DNA of 40,336 nt from an uncultured Clostridia bacterium (GTDB taxonomy: Bacteria; Bacillota; Clostridia; Oscillospirales; Acutalibacteraceae). Both the position numbers and the translations under genes were made by a program. The notes under the pieces were generated by a model that searched no databases, was not told the origin of the DNA, and saw only the letters and a program-made list of their open reading frames with translations. Location: positions 1-40,336 of the forward strand of contig CAMLYM010000005.1 in assembly GCA_946491705.1 (NCBI GenBank). Reading direction: 5' to 3'. Of the stretch, positions 1-8,587 are shown piece after piece (the first letter of the stretch is position 1; every line of letters begins with the position of its first letter).

Positions 1-1
1 G

Positions 2-103
2 GATAACCCGTGGAGCATGGAAAACGCCTGGAAGCGGCTGGGAGAGCCGCTCTATGGGAATTCGTCGACGGCCCTATCCCGGTTTCCCTACTTGTGGGAA
101 TAG
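2..103 (+). CDS. possible C-terminal end of an upstream gene (partial)
   Basis: The second forward frame is open from the left edge of the window to a TAG at 101-103. It would encode the last 33 residues of a protein ending in the residues SRFPYLWE. It would overlap the convergent gene at 88-600 by about 16 bases. I do not recognise the peptide. The third frame is also open here, so the reading is not unique and the call is weak. Sequence to the left of the window would settle it. Confidence 0.25.
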   Translation, partial: DNPWSMENAWKRLGEPLYGNSSTALSRFPYLWE

Positions 104-600
104 CCGGGATTTCTGCGCATGCCGTACCCCATTTCCGCCAGCAGGTTCGCCAGCGCGTGAAGCCGCTCGCTGATGAACTCGTCGTCCCGGCTCAGGGCGT
201 CCTGGAAAAGCTTGATGTCCTCGTCAAGCTTGGGATTCTCCGTGCAGACCGACACCGTCATCGCGTCCCCCTGTAGGCCGATGCGGTCGATCACGGGCTT
301 ATCGGGATCATATAACTTCTCGTACCGGTAGGCGTCCTGAAAGTAAAGTTTTGCCCGGCACAGGAGAATGGCCAGGTCAATCACCCGGTGCATGGGCAGC
401 TCTTCCGACTGCCTGGACCATTTTTCTCCCGTATACCGCCAGACCTTGGCGGAAATGTCCACCTTGCCTCGGTCGTTCCACTGGGCAAGGCCCAGAGAGA
501 GCCCCTTTGCGTCGGAATGGTAAGCCGAACGTCCGTCAATGTTCTCGTAATTTTCCGAGACAATGACCGGCTTGTGCTTGAGGGTAGTGGGAATGTTCAT
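88..600 (-). CDS. DUF6530-like conserved protein, 170 aa
   Basis: This is a soluble protein of 170 residues with no signal peptide or membrane segment. The sequence (starting MNIPTTLKHKPV, with GLSLGLAQWNDRGKVDISAK and DRIGLQGDAMTVSVCT further on) matches my memory of the DUF6530 family of small bacterial proteins of unknown function. That assignment is recall, not a search. The ATG at 600 is supported by an AAGGAGGG ribosome site just upstream on the minus strand. The gene is monocistronic, with its own consensus promoter overlapped by a long palindrome (separate entries), so it is probably tightly repressed by a dimeric regulator. No regulator gene lies next to it in the window. Its biochemical role is unknown. 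Confidence 0.8.
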   Translation of the reverse strand: MNIPTTLKHKPVIVSENYENIDGRSAYHSDAKGLSLGLAQWNDRGKVDISAKVWRYTGEKWSRQSEELPMHRVIDLAILLCRAKLYFQDAYRYEKLYDPDKPVIDRIGLQGDAMTVSVCTENPKLDEDIKLFQDALSRDDEFISERLHALANLLAEMGYGMRRNPGYSHK

Positions 601-613
601 GCCAATCCCTCCT

Positions 614-656
614 TTATGCTTACTAAATTAGTAAATTACTAATTTAGTAAGCATAA
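614..656. promoter_or_regulatory. perfect 43-bp palindromic operator (two tandem 15-bp sites)
   Basis: Bases 614-634 are the exact reverse complement of 636-656, with a single central base at 635. Inside it lie two 15-bp inverted repeats of the form TTACTAA-N-TTAGTAA, at 620-634 and 636-650, separated by one base. The element overlaps the -10 box of the minus-strand promoter and runs into the 5' untranslated region of the 88-600 gene. That is the expected position for a repressor that blocks transcription start. AT-rich 15-bp dyads of this kind are typical of MarR-type winged-helix regulators, but the regulator class is inferred. Confidence 0.8.
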
Positions 657-680
657 TACCAGAAATCGCAGAATTGTCAA
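653..680 (-). promoter_or_regulatory. promoter of the DUF6530-like gene
   Basis: On the minus strand there is a perfect TTGACA -35 box at 675-680 and TATTAT as -10 at 653-658, with 16 bp between. The -10 box overlaps the end of the 43-bp palindrome. Confidence 0.75.
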
Positions 681-721
681 GGAAAACCGGATGTTGCGCA
701 GAAAACGGAAAGGGAGACGTG

Positions 722-757
722 AAAAAGGAGCAGACGCACGGGCGTCTGCTCCTTTTT
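722..757. terminator. bidirectional intrinsic terminator
   Basis: A perfect 16-bp stem (722-737 with 742-757) closes a 4-base ACGG loop. The stem starts with five A and ends with five T, so it can work on either strand. No gene ends beside it on the plus strand within the window. On the minus strand it lies downstream of the AEC carrier gene, as a second stop after the terminator at 934-986. Confidence 0.75.
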
Positions 758-811
758 CTTTTACAGGTGGGCATAGGCGGTTTGACGACAAGGAACCGCC
801 GTGCCCTCCAT

Positions 812-841
812 GGCCGGGGAAAAGCGAGCGCCCGGCCTTTT
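812..841. terminator. weak terminator-like hairpin
   Basis: A 7-bp stem GGCCGGG/CCCGGCC (812-818 with 831-837) is followed by TTTT on the plus strand. It sits in the non-coding stretch 681-1056, which otherwise holds only the two terminators at 722-757 and 934-986. The reading frames across this stretch run through the hairpins and lack ribosome sites, so I see no gene here. Confidence 0.35.
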
Positions 842-933
842 GGCTTCCTGCCGAGGGGGGTGAGCGCCGTTTTGCGTTTGTGTCAGCCGGTTTCCCAGCC
901 TTGCCGCTCGCCGCTTGTTTGACTTTCACGGAA

Positions 934-986
934 AAACCGGGCGCTTCTCACCTTTTTGCGAAACGGCAGTGGTGAAAGAGCCCGGT
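934..986 (-). terminator. terminator of the AEC carrier gene
   Basis: Read on the minus strand, a long imperfect stem (CCGGGC plus a TTTCACC arm pairing with GGTGAGAA and GCCCGG) is followed by TTTTT. It lies about 70 bases after the stop codon of the 1057-1977 gene. Confidence 0.55.
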
Positions 987-1056
987 GGATTAATACACAG
1001 AGGAGAGAGTTTGGCGGAAACGTTGTAATACGGTCCCGGAGGCTCCGCAAAAATTG

Positions 1057-1977
1057 TTATAAGGACGCCGCCAGGATCAGCAGCGGCATGGTCACAATGG
1101 AAACCAGGGTGGTCACCGTCACGATGCTGGAAGCAAGCCCAGTGTCCTGACCGAACCGGTCGGAGAACAAAGCAGTGGTGGCCGCTGCCGGGGCGCTGGC
1201 GGGGATGACGCAGGCGAGAAGCAAGTCCCGTTCGAAGTGGAAGGGGAGGAGCAGGGCAGTGACCAGCAGGGGAGCCGCTAAGAGGCGTAGTACCAGCGCC
1301 AGGTAAATGGACTTGTCTAAGAATGCTTGTTTTAAGTCTGCCGCCGCGATGTGGCACCCGATGACCACCATAGCCAACGGCGTGTTCAGATTTGCGAGCT
1401 GCCCGACGGTCTGGGAAAGGACGTCCGGCAGCCGGATGGAGAAAAAGAAGATAGGCAAGGCCAGCGCCAGGCCGATGACGCCGGGATTCACAATTGCTTT
1501 TTTGACCGACACCTGTTTGCGGTCCCCGGTCATCAGGTAAACGCCATAGGTCCACTGGACGATGTTAAAGACGCCTAAGTAAGCCGCCCCGTAAATGACC
1601 CCGCGGCTGCCCAGCAGCGCGGAAAGCAGAGGGATGGACATAAAGCCGCAGTTGGAAAACACCACCGAAAAGCGCAGCACCCGTCTGCGGGAGCCGGGTT
1701 CTTTTTTAAAGAAGAGCATCCCGATCCCGATGGCCAATGCGTGGGCGCCCACCGCTACGCCGGTGGCGATCAGAATGCCGTCGCGCAGCGCCGCGTCAAA
1801 CTCGATTTCAAAGGAAGAGACGATGACGCAGGGGGTAACCACGAATAAAAGCAGATCGGTCATTTGCTTTGCGCCGTTTTCCCGGATGAGCTTTTTCTTA
1901 AAGCAGAAAAACCCCGCCGCCATCATCAGATACAGCATCGCCACCTGTTCGGCAATGACCGCTATGCTGTCAAGCAT
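1057..1977 (-). CDS. AEC family transporter (auxin efflux carrier-like permease)
   Basis: This 306-residue, very hydrophobic protein has about ten predicted membrane spans arranged as two halves around a hydrophilic centre. That is the architecture of the Mem_trans/AEC family (PF03547). Recognisable family features are the NCGFMSIPLL segment in the fourth span and the LNTPLAMVVIGCHIA segment in the second half. Bacterial members export or take up small organic anions such as malate or malonate, but the substrate cannot be read from sequence. The ATG at 1977 follows a GAGGGG ribosome site. The gene is divergent from the dehydrogenase operon and shares a 245-bp intergenic region with it. A carboxylate substrate would fit the nearby pyruvate/malate genes, but that link is speculative. 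Confidence 0.85.
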   Translation of the reverse strand: MLDSIAVIAEQVAMLYLMMAAGFFCFKKKLIRENGAKQMTDLLLFVVTPCVIVSSFEIEFDAALRDGILIATGVAVGAHALAIGIGMLFFKKEPGSRRRVLRFSVVFSNCGFMSIPLLSALLGSRGVIYGAAYLGVFNIVQWTYGVYLMTGDRKQVSVKKAIVNPGVIGLALALPIFFFSIRLPDVLSQTVGQLANLNTPLAMVVIGCHIAAADLKQAFLDKSIYLALVLRLLAAPLLVTALLLPFHFERDLLLACVIPASAPAAATTALFSDRFGQDTGLASSIVTVTTLVSIVTMPLLILAASL

Positions 1978-2027
1978 CCAAACCCCTCCACACCGGTTGC
2001 GCGTCCGTTCTTTTTCACATGGTTTTT

Positions 2028-2056
2028 ATTGTACCCCATCCGGCGCTCTCTCACAA
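2028..2056 (-). promoter_or_regulatory. promoter of the AEC carrier gene
   Basis: On the minus strand TTGTGA (2051-2056) and TACAAT (2028-2033) are separated by exactly 17 bp, 50 bp upstream of the ATG. Confidence 0.6.
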
Positions 2057-2122
2057 GGACAAACGTTTCGAATTTGTACACAATACCTTAACAAAAATTA
2101 TGGGGTTTTACCGATCAGGCGG

Positions 2123-2168
2123 TTGACAGGAGGGGGTGTAAATGATAAAATAACACCAGCGAGTGTTA
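2123..2168 (+). promoter_or_regulatory. promoter and possible operator of the dehydrogenase operon
   Basis: TTGACA (2123-2128) and TAAAAT (2146-2151) are 17 bp apart. Overlapping the end of the -10 box is an inverted repeat TAACAC-N6-GTGTTA (2151-2156 with 2163-2168), which covers the expected start of transcription and could be a repressor site. The leader is then about 65 bases to the ribosome site GGAGGG at 2211. Confidence 0.65.
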
Positions 2169-2222
2169 AATTTCACAAAACTTCACACAAATGTTACAAT
2201 TACAGACGCAGGAGGGAACCAA

Positions 2223-3557
2223 ATGGCAACAGCAGTAATCATGCCGCGGCAGGGACAGTCGGTGGAAAGCTGTATCATTGCAAAGTGGCATAAAAAGGTG
2301 GGCGACACCGTTGCGCCCGGCGACATCCTTTTTTCCTACGAGACGGACAAAGCCTCGTTCGAGGAGGAAAGCAAGCTCTCCGGTACTATGCTGGACATCT
2401 TCTTTGAGGAAGGCGACGACGTTCCTTGTTTGACGAACGTGTGCGTCATCGGCAATCCCGGGGAAAGCACCGCCCAGTTTAAGCCCGCCGGGGAAGAGGA
2501 AGAGGCCCCGGCCGCCAGCGAAGACAGCGCCCCTGCTGAAGAGACGGCCCAAACCGCACCCGCCCAGACGGTTTCCCGCAGCGCGGATGAATTTATCAAA
2601 ATTTCACCCCGGGCGAAGAACCTGGCTGCCCGTCAGGGTGTGGATTATACCGTGGCTCCCGCTACCGGCCCCAACGGTCGCATCATCGAGCGGGACATTG
2701 ACGCCATGATCGCGTCCGGCAACGCCGCCACCTTTGCCGCCAGAGACGGCTTTGTGGGTTCCGGTTCCGGCATCGAAGGCACCGGCATCGGCGGCCGCGT
2801 GCGCATGGCCGACCTGAATGCTCCCGCAGTGTCCGCTGCCGCCGCCGTGGCGGAGGAAGGCCCCGAGTATGTGGACGTTCCCATGACCAACATCCGCAAG
2901 GTGATTGCGAAGAACATGATTCATTCGCTTTCCACCATTGCCCAGCTTACATACAACATGCACTTTGACATGACCGCGGTCAACGCCTTCCGCGCGGCGG
3001 TCAAGGCGGGCGGCGAAGCCCTGAACGTGGGCAAAATCACCATCAACGACGTGATCCTCTACGCCGTTTCCCGCGTTCTCAAGAACCACCCCGACTTCAA
3101 CGCCCATTGCGTGGACAATAAGGTGCGTCAGTTTACCCATGTGCACCTTGGCGTGGCGGTGGATACCGAGCGCGGCCTGATGGTTCCCACCATCCGCAAC
3201 GCCGATTGTAAGAGCCTTTCGGAAATCGCCAAGGAAGCCAAAGAGCTGGCGGCAGCCTGCCAGAAGGGTTCCATCGCGCCCGACCTGCTTTCGGGCGGTA
3301 CCTTCACGGTATCCAACCTGGGTTCTCTGGGCATGGAAAGCTTCACTCCCGTCATCAATCCGCCGCAGACCGCCATTCTGGGCGTCAACACCATCGAGAC
3401 CAAGGTCCGCGTGGTGAACGGCGAGATCAAAACCTATCCGGCCATGAACCTTTCCCTCACCGCCGACCATCGGGTGATCGACGGCGCGCCTGCCTCCCGT
3501 TTCTTGAAGGAACTGGTCACGGCGCTGGAAAACTTCACCGTATTGCTGGCGAAATAA
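2223..3557 (+). CDS. 2-oxoacid dehydrogenase E2, dihydrolipoamide acyltransferase
   Basis: The 444-residue E2 core protein transfers the acyl group from its lipoyl arm to CoA. An N-terminal lipoyl domain (about 1-80) carries the lipoylation motif ETDKASFE with Lys43. An acidic Ala/Glu/Pro linker (about 86-120) leads to a peripheral-subunit binding domain (about 126-164, ISPRAKNLAARQGVDY). A second Gly/Ala-rich linker leads to the catalytic domain (about 215-444), with the active-site motif DHRVIDG (His416, Asp420). I chose ATG 2223 because GGAGGG sits 8 bases before it and the protein then begins MATAVIMPRQGQSVES, typical of the lipoyl domain; an upstream in-frame start would add 20 unlikely residues. 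It is the first gene of the operon, 13 bp before E3. Substrate (pyruvate or acetoin more likely than branched-chain acids) is not decided. Confidence 0.93.
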   Translation: MATAVIMPRQGQSVESCIIAKWHKKVGDTVAPGDILFSYETDKASFEEESKLSGTMLDIFFEEGDDVPCLTNVCVIGNPGESTAQFKPAGEEEEAPAASEDSAPAEETAQTAPAQTVSRSADEFIKISPRAKNLAARQGVDYTVAPATGPNGRIIERDIDAMIASGNAATFAARDGFVGSGSGIEGTGIGGRVRMADLNAPAVSAAAAVAEEGPEYVDVPMTNIRKVIAKNMIHSLSTIAQLTYNMHFDMTAVNAFRAAVKAGGEALNVGKITINDVILYAVSRVLKNHPDFNAHCVDNKVRQFTHVHLGVAVDTERGLMVPTIRNADCKSLSEIAKEAKELAAACQKGSIAPDLLSGGTFTVSNLGSLGMESFTPVINPPQTAILGVNTIETKVRVVNGEIKTYPAMNLSLTADHRVIDGAPASRFLKELVTALENFTVLLAK

Positions 3558-3570
3558 GGAGGCAAGCGTT

Positions 3571-4935
3571 ATGAGCTACGATCTGATTGTATTGGGCGGC
3601 GGCCCGGCTGGTTACCTGGCGGGCGAGCGTGCGGGTCACGCGGGCTTAAAAACCGTCGTCATCGAAAAACGGGCGTTGGGCGGCGTCTGCCTCAACGAGG
3701 GCTGCATTCCTTCCAAGGCGCTGCTAAACAGCGCAAAAATGCTCGACTATGCCCGTCACGCCTCCGTTTTCGGCGTGAGCGTGGAGGGTGCTACCATCGA
3801 CCATAAGGCGGTGGTCGCCCGGAAGAACAAGGTGGTCAAGACCCTGGTTTCCGGCATCCGCGGCGCCATGAAGGCAAACGGCGTAGAGGTGGTGTCGGAA
3901 GAAGGCGTCATCAAGGGCAAGGACGGGGAAGACTTTGTGGTGGAAGCAGGCGGCAAGGAATATAAGGGCAAGAAGCTCCTTATCGCCACCGGTTCCATGC
4001 CGGCCATGCCCCCCATCCCCGGCCTGCGGGAAAATTATGAGGCCGGTTTTGTTATGACCAACCGGGAAATCCTGGATTTAGAGGAAATCCCCGAGAGCCT
4101 GGTCATCATCGGCGGCGGCGTCATCGGCTTGGAGATGGCTTCTTACTTTAATTCGGTGGGCAGCAAGGTCACCGTCATCGAGATGCTCGACCACATTGCC
4201 GGCCCCACCGAGAGCGAAATTTCCGCGCTGCTTCTGAAGACTTATCAGAAGAAGGGCGTAGACTTCCAGCTCTCTAGCAAGGTCACCGAGGTCAAGAACG
4301 GCGCGGTGGTCTATGAAAAGGATGGCAAGATTGTCGAATGCAAGGCCACGAAGGCCTTGTGCTCCATTGGCCGCCGCCCGGTTACCCAGGGCATCGGCCT
4401 GGAAACCATCGGCGTGGCTACCGACCGGGGCGCCATCCTCACCGACCGGCACATGATGACCAATGTCCCCAATGTGTACGCGGCCGGCGACGTCAACGGC
4501 AAGTCTATGCTGGCGCACACCGCCTACCGGGAGGCCGAGGTGGCGGTCAACCACATGACCGGCAAGCGCGACTACATGCGCTACGAGGCCATTCCGGCGG
4601 TCATCTACACCTATCCGGAGGTCGCCTGCGTAGGCGAAACCGAGGAAACCGCCAAGGCGAAGGGCATCGAGTACGACTGCCAGAAGCTTCCCTTCATCTA
4701 TTCCGGCCGTTATGTGGCGGAAAACGAGGGCGGAGAAAGCCTGTGTAAGATCCTGGTGGAAAAGAAGTCCCGCCGCATCCTGGGCGTGCACCTGATGGGC
4801 AGCTACGTGTCCGAAATGATTTACGGCGCGGCGCTGATGATCGAGACGGAAATGCGGGTGGACGACGCCAAAGAGGTGGTCTTCCCCCATCCCACTGTCT
4901 GCGAGATCATCCGCGAAACGCTGTTCAAGTTCTAA
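3571..4935 (+). CDS. lpdA: dihydrolipoyl dehydrogenase (E3)
   Basis: The 454-residue flavoprotein reoxidises the dihydrolipoyl arm of E2 and reduces NAD+. It has the N-terminal FAD-binding GGGPAG motif (9-14), the redox disulfide GGVCLNEGCIPSK (Cys40 and Cys45), and a central NAD-binding fold starting VIIGGGVIGLEMAS (about 180). The second FAD motif is NVYAAGDVNG. The C-terminal dimer interface carries the catalytic His/Glu pair in HPTVCEII (His440, Glu445), where most family members have HPTLSE. The ATG follows AAGGAGG by 8 bases. Length is normal for the family. It lies 13 bp after E2 and 42 bp before E1 with no terminator, so it is dedicated to this complex. Confidence 0.95.
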   Translation: MSYDLIVLGGGPAGYLAGERAGHAGLKTVVIEKRALGGVCLNEGCIPSKALLNSAKMLDYARHASVFGVSVEGATIDHKAVVARKNKVVKTLVSGIRGAMKANGVEVVSEEGVIKGKDGEDFVVEAGGKEYKGKKLLIATGSMPAMPPIPGLRENYEAGFVMTNREILDLEEIPESLVIIGGGVIGLEMASYFNSVGSKVTVIEMLDHIAGPTESEISALLLKTYQKKGVDFQLSSKVTEVKNGAVVYEKDGKIVECKATKALCSIGRRPVTQGIGLETIGVATDRGAILTDRHMMTNVPNVYAAGDVNGKSMLAHTAYREAEVAVNHMTGKRDYMRYEAIPAVIYTYPEVACVGETEETAKAKGIEYDCQKLPFIYSGRYVAENEGGESLCKILVEKKSRRILGVHLMGSYVSEMIYGAALMIETEMRVDDAKEVVFPHPTVCEIIRETLFKF

Positions 4936-4977
4936 ATATTGAATTTGCCCAACCAAGATTAAAGGAGTGTTATCAGC

Positions 4978-7452
4978 ATGCCAAAGTCACAGTTTGTCGA
5001 CCCGAAGTTCTTGCGTGCCAAGGGAACCATTCATTTTGAGGACATTCCGGTCAACCAGTACGACCGTACCGTCGAGCAGGAGAAGGAAAACTACTCCAAG
5101 GCCGATTTTATGCGCATTTACCGGGACATGGCCATCATCCGCGAGTTTGAGACCATGCTCTATCTCATCAAGACCACCAATTCCTACAACGGCGTCGAGT
5201 ACAACAATCCCGGTCCGGCCCATCTTTCTATGGGCCAGGAGGCCAGCGCCGTGGGCCAGGCATATATTCTCAACATCAACGACTACATCTTCGGTTCTCA
5301 CCGCAGCCACGGCGAAATCCTCGCCAAGGGCCTGTCCGCCATCGAGAAGCTGTCGGACAAGGAGCTCATGGACGTGATGGAGAACTTCCTGGGCGGTAAG
5401 ACCCTCAAAGCCATCGAAGGCAAGCAGAAGAACCCGGGCGACGTCAAAGAGTTGGCCACTGACTTTTTGGTGTACGGCGCTCTGGCCGAAATTTTCGCCA
5501 AGGAGAACGGCTTTAATAAAGGCATCGGCGGCTCTATGCACGCGTTCTTCACGCCCTTCGGCATCTATCCAAACAACGCCATCGTCGGCGGCTCCGCCAC
5601 TATTGCCATGGGCGCCGCCCTCTATAAGAGAAGCAACGCCAAGGACGGCATCGTCATCGCCAACATCGGCGACGCCTCCATGGGCCGCGGCCCGGTCTGG
5701 GAAGCCATGATGATGTCCGCCATGGACCAGATCAAGCAGTTGTGGGAGGAAGGCTACAACAAGGGCCTGCCCATCCTCTTCAACATCTTCAACAACCAGT
5801 ACGGCATGGGCGGCCAGACCCGCGGCGAAACCATGGGTTACGACTTCCTGGCCCGCGCGGGCGCCGGCATCAACCCCGCCCAGATGCACGCCGAACGTGT
5901 GGACGGCTACAATCCCTTGGCTGTCATCGAAGCCATGCGCCGCAAGAAGGCGCTCTTGGAGCAGGGCGAAGGCCCGGTCCTTCTGGACGTGGTTACCTAT
6001 CGTATGGCCGGCCACTCTCCGTCGGACGCTTCCACCTACCGCACCAAGGAGGAAATGGACGCCTGGGCGAAGGAGGACGTGCTGGAAGGCTACGAGGCCA
6101 AGATGACCGCTGCCGGCGTTGCCAGCGCGGACGAGTTTGCCGCCATCCGCGAGGACGTCAAGGCTCTCATCACCAAGGTCTGCGGCCTGGCCGCCGATCC
6201 GGTGGTTTCGCCTCGCATCGACCTTGCAAAGCAGCCTGACGCCATCGAAAGCATCATGTTCTCCAACCAGAAGGTCGCCAAGATGGAAGACCGTCCCAGT
6301 GAAATGCTCATGCCTAAGGAAGAAAACCCGCGCGTGCAGCAGATTGCCCGCAAGGAGCGCTGGGGCTTCGATAAGAACGGCAAGCCTGTTTCCAAGAACA
6401 AGGTCTTCCAGCTCAGAGACGGTATTTTTGAAGCCGTTCTCGATAAATTCTACGAAGATCCCACCCTCATCGCTTACGGCGAAGACGTGCGCGACTGGGG
6501 CGGCGCTTACGCGGTTTACCGCGGCTTAACCGAGGCGGTTCCCTATCACCGCTTCTTTAACTCTCCCATCTCCGAAGCCGCCATCGTTGGTTCCGCTGTG
6601 GGCTACGCCATGGCGGGCGGCCGCGTCATTGCGGAGCTAATGTACTGCGACTTCTTAGGCTGCGCGGGCGACGAAATTTTCAACCAGCTTTCCAAGTGGC
6701 AGTCCATGAGCGCCGGTATCCTGAAAATGCCGGTGGTCATCCGCGTGTCGGTGGGCTCCAAGTACGGCGCCCAGCACTCTCAGGATTGGACTGCTCTCGT
6801 TTCCCATATTCCGGGCCTGAAGGTTGCCTTCCCGGCCACTCCCTATGACGCCAAGGGCCTGATGACCGCCGCCCTCAACGGCACCGATCCGGTCATCTTC
6901 TTCGAAAGCCAGCGCATCTACGACGTGGGCGAGCAGTTCCACGAAGGCGGCGTGCCCACCGAGTCCTACGAGATTCCTTTCGGCGAGCCGGATGTCAAGC
7001 GCGAGGGGAAGGACATTACCATCCTGACCATCGGCGCCACCCTCTACCGTGCTCTGGACGCGGCGAAGATTCTGCAGGAGAAGTACAACGTCTCCGCCGA
7101 GGTTATCGACGCCCGTTCCATGGTTCCCTTTAACTACGACAAGGTCATCGAATCGGTGAAGAAGACCGGCAAGATCATCATCGCGGGCGATGCCTGCGAG
7201 CGTGGTTCCATCATGGCGGAAATGGCCGAAAAGGTCACCGCTCTGGCCTTCGATTACCTGGATGCGCCGCCGGTAGTGGTGGGTTCGCGCAACTGGATCA
7301 CTCCCTGCTACGAGATGGAGAAGTTCTTCTTCCCGCAGCCGTCCACCTTTATTGACGCCATCCACGAGCGCATCATGCCGCTGGAGGGTTATACCCCCGA
7401 GGCCAACTTCACCGACGGAGAGATGCTCCGCCGCAGCAAGCTGGGCGTGTAA
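4978..7452 (+). CDS. fused E1 alpha-beta subunit of a 2-oxoacid dehydrogenase (thiamine pyrophosphate enzyme)
   Basis: One 824-residue chain holds both halves of a heterotetrameric E1. The alpha part (about 42-400) has HLSMGQEAS, the GGSMH motif at 184-188, and the thiamine-diphosphate/Mg motif from GDASMGRGP (231) to the NNQYGM Asn pair (272-273). A charged linker (about 410-475) joins the beta part (about 476-824), with [12 protein letters not shown] (500) and [10 protein letters not shown] (593), the latter typical of pyruvate/acetoin-type beta chains. Compared with ordinary alpha chains there is an extra block of about 45-50 residues at 121-168, between [12 protein letters not shown] and [10 protein letters not shown]. 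The ATG follows AAAGGAG. E1 decarboxylates the oxoacid and acylates the lipoyl arm of E2. E1 is third in the operon after E2 and E3, unlike the common E1-E2-E3 order. Confidence 0.92.
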   Translation: MPKSQFVDPKFLRAKGTIHFEDIPVNQYDRTVEQEKENYSKADFMRIYRDMAIIREFETMLYLIKTTNSYNGVEYNNPGPAHLSMGQEASAVGQAYILNINDYIFGSHRSHGEILAKGLSAIEKLSDKELMDVMENFLGGKTLKAIEGKQKNPGDVKELATDFLVYGALAEIFAKENGFNKGIGGSMHAFFTPFGIYPNNAIVGGSATIAMGAALYKRSNAKDGIVIANIGDASMGRGPVWEAMMMSAMDQIKQLWEEGYNKGLPILFNIFNNQYGMGGQTRGETMGYDFLARAGAGINPAQMHAERVDGYNPLAVIEAMRRKKALLEQGEGPVLLDVVTYRMAGHSPSDASTYRTKEEMDAWAKEDVLEGYEAKMTAAGVASADEFAAIREDVKALITKVCGLAADPVVSPRIDLAKQPDAIESIMFSNQKVAKMEDRPSEMLMPKEENPRVQQIARKERWGFDKNGKPVSKNKVFQLRDGIFEAVLDKFYEDPTLIAYGEDVRDWGGAYAVYRGLTEAVPYHRFFNSPISEAAIVGSAVGYAMAGGRVIAELMYCDFLGCAGDEIFNQLSKWQSMSAGILKMPVVIRVSVGSKYGAQHSQDWTALVSHIPGLKVAFPATPYDAKGLMTAALNGTDPVIFFESQRIYDVGEQFHEGGVPTESYEIPFGEPDVKREGKDITILTIGATLYRALDAAKILQEKYNVSAEVIDARSMVPFNYDKVIESVKKTGKIIIAGDACERGSIMAEMAEKVTALAFDYLDAPPVVVGSRNWITPCYEMEKFFFPQPSTFIDAIHERIMPLEGYTPEANFTDGEMLRRSKLGV

Positions 7453-7477
7453 GGAAACACAACAAAACAACAACTGC

Positions 7478-7505
7478 ACAGGGGCAATTGAAAAATTGCC
7501 CCTGT
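7478..7505 (+). other. intercistronic hairpin with a GAAA tetraloop
   Basis: A perfect 12-bp stem (7478-7489 with 7494-7505) closes the stable tetraloop GAAA. It starts 25 bases after the E1 stop codon and is not followed by a T-run, so it is more likely an mRNA-stabilising or processing structure than a terminator. It would separate the three abundant complex genes from lplA and the PHP gene. Confidence 0.7.
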
Positions 7506-7584
7506 CCTGCTATGGAGGGCTTTTTCGAGAAGAAGGGAGCCGGACGAGGCAGGAATTCTTTCCCATAGGAGCTGGAACCGTTTT

Positions 7585-8556
7585 ATGCTGTATATTTTCA
7601 ACGCTTCCACCGACCCCTATTTTAACCTGGCCGCGGAAGAGTACCTTCTGACCACCTTCCAGGAGGACATTTTTCTGCTCTGGCGCAACGCCCCGTCCAT
7701 CATCGTCGGGCGCAACCAGAACACCATGTCGGAAATCAACTACGATTATGTCACTGCCCACCGCATCCCGGTGGTGCGCCGCCTGACCGGCGGCGGCGCG
7801 GTGTTTCACGATCTCGGGAATGTCAACTATACCTTTCTCGTGTCCGGCAGCGGCCACGCCACCGATTTTGCCCATTTCTCCCAGCCGATTCTGCGGGCGC
7901 TCCAGTCCCTTGGGGTGGACGCCGCCCTACGGGGACGAAACGACCTATGCATTGGGGAGCAAAAGTTCTCCGGTACCGCCCAGTGCGTCAGAAACGGCCG
8001 GATGATGCACCATGGAACGCTGCTTTTTTCTGCGGACATGGCCGACCTAACCGATGCGTTGAAGGTAAAGCCGGGAAAAATCCAGTCCAAAGGGGTGGCA
8101 TCGGTGCGCGCTCGGGTGACGAACATTTCCGAGCACCTAAAAGCCCCCATGACGGTGGAAGACTTTATCGGCCATGTGGCAAAGGAGGTCTGTGCAGGAG
8201 ACGCACAGGCATACTCCCTGACCGAGGCGGACAAGGCTGCCATTACCCGGCTGCGGGAGGAAAAATACGCCACCTGGGCTTGGAACTATGGGGATTCTCC
8301 CAAATACCAGGTGTACGCGGAATACAAGTTTGCAAGCGGCACGGCGGAGATTCATCTCAACGTAAAGGAAGGCCGCATTGCCGCCATCCGCGTGTTCGGG
8401 GACTTTTTCGGGGACCGGGATGTTTCCCTGCTGGAGGAGGCCCTCGCCGGCGTTCCCCATGAGAGGAACGCGGTAATGCAGGCGCTTTCGCACGCACAGG
8501 TGGAGCGCTGCCTATGGGGCGCCAACGCAGGGGACTTTGCTGCGGCGCTTTTTTAA
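7585..8556 (+). CDS. lplA: lipoate-protein ligase A
   Basis: The 323-residue enzyme activates lipoate with ATP and attaches it to the lysine of lipoyl domains. Here the obvious acceptor is Lys43 of the E2 encoded 4 kb upstream. The biotin/lipoate ligase fold is marked by the RRLTGGGAVFHD motif (65-76), followed by GNVNYTF and the lysine-containing KFSGTAQ segment that contacts lipoyl-AMP. A C-terminal accessory domain (about 245-323) is present, so this is a full-length bifunctional type. The ATG at 7585 has an AGGAGC ribosome site about 12 bases upstream. It lies 132 bp after E1, behind the hairpin at 7478-7505, and is followed 31 bp later by the PHP gene. No lipoyl synthase or octanoyltransferase is seen, which suggests dependence on scavenged lipoate. 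Confidence 0.93.
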   Translation: MLYIFNASTDPYFNLAAEEYLLTTFQEDIFLLWRNAPSIIVGRNQNTMSEINYDYVTAHRIPVVRRLTGGGAVFHDLGNVNYTFLVSGSGHATDFAHFSQPILRALQSLGVDAALRGRNDLCIGEQKFSGTAQCVRNGRMMHHGTLLFSADMADLTDALKVKPGKIQSKGVASVRARVTNISEHLKAPMTVEDFIGHVAKEVCAGDAQAYSLTEADKAAITRLREEKYATWAWNYGDSPKYQVYAEYKFASGTAEIHLNVKEGRIAAIRVFGDFFGDRDVSLLEEALAGVPHERNAVMQALSHAQVERCLWGANAGDFAAALF

Positions 8557-8587
8557 AAGGAGAACGGATTTGAAAGGAGAGGACCAC

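Noticed and set aside
639..929. 96-codon reverse frame in the non-coding stretch 601-1056
   Set aside because: It runs through a strong terminator and the promoter/palindrome of another gene, with no ribosome site.
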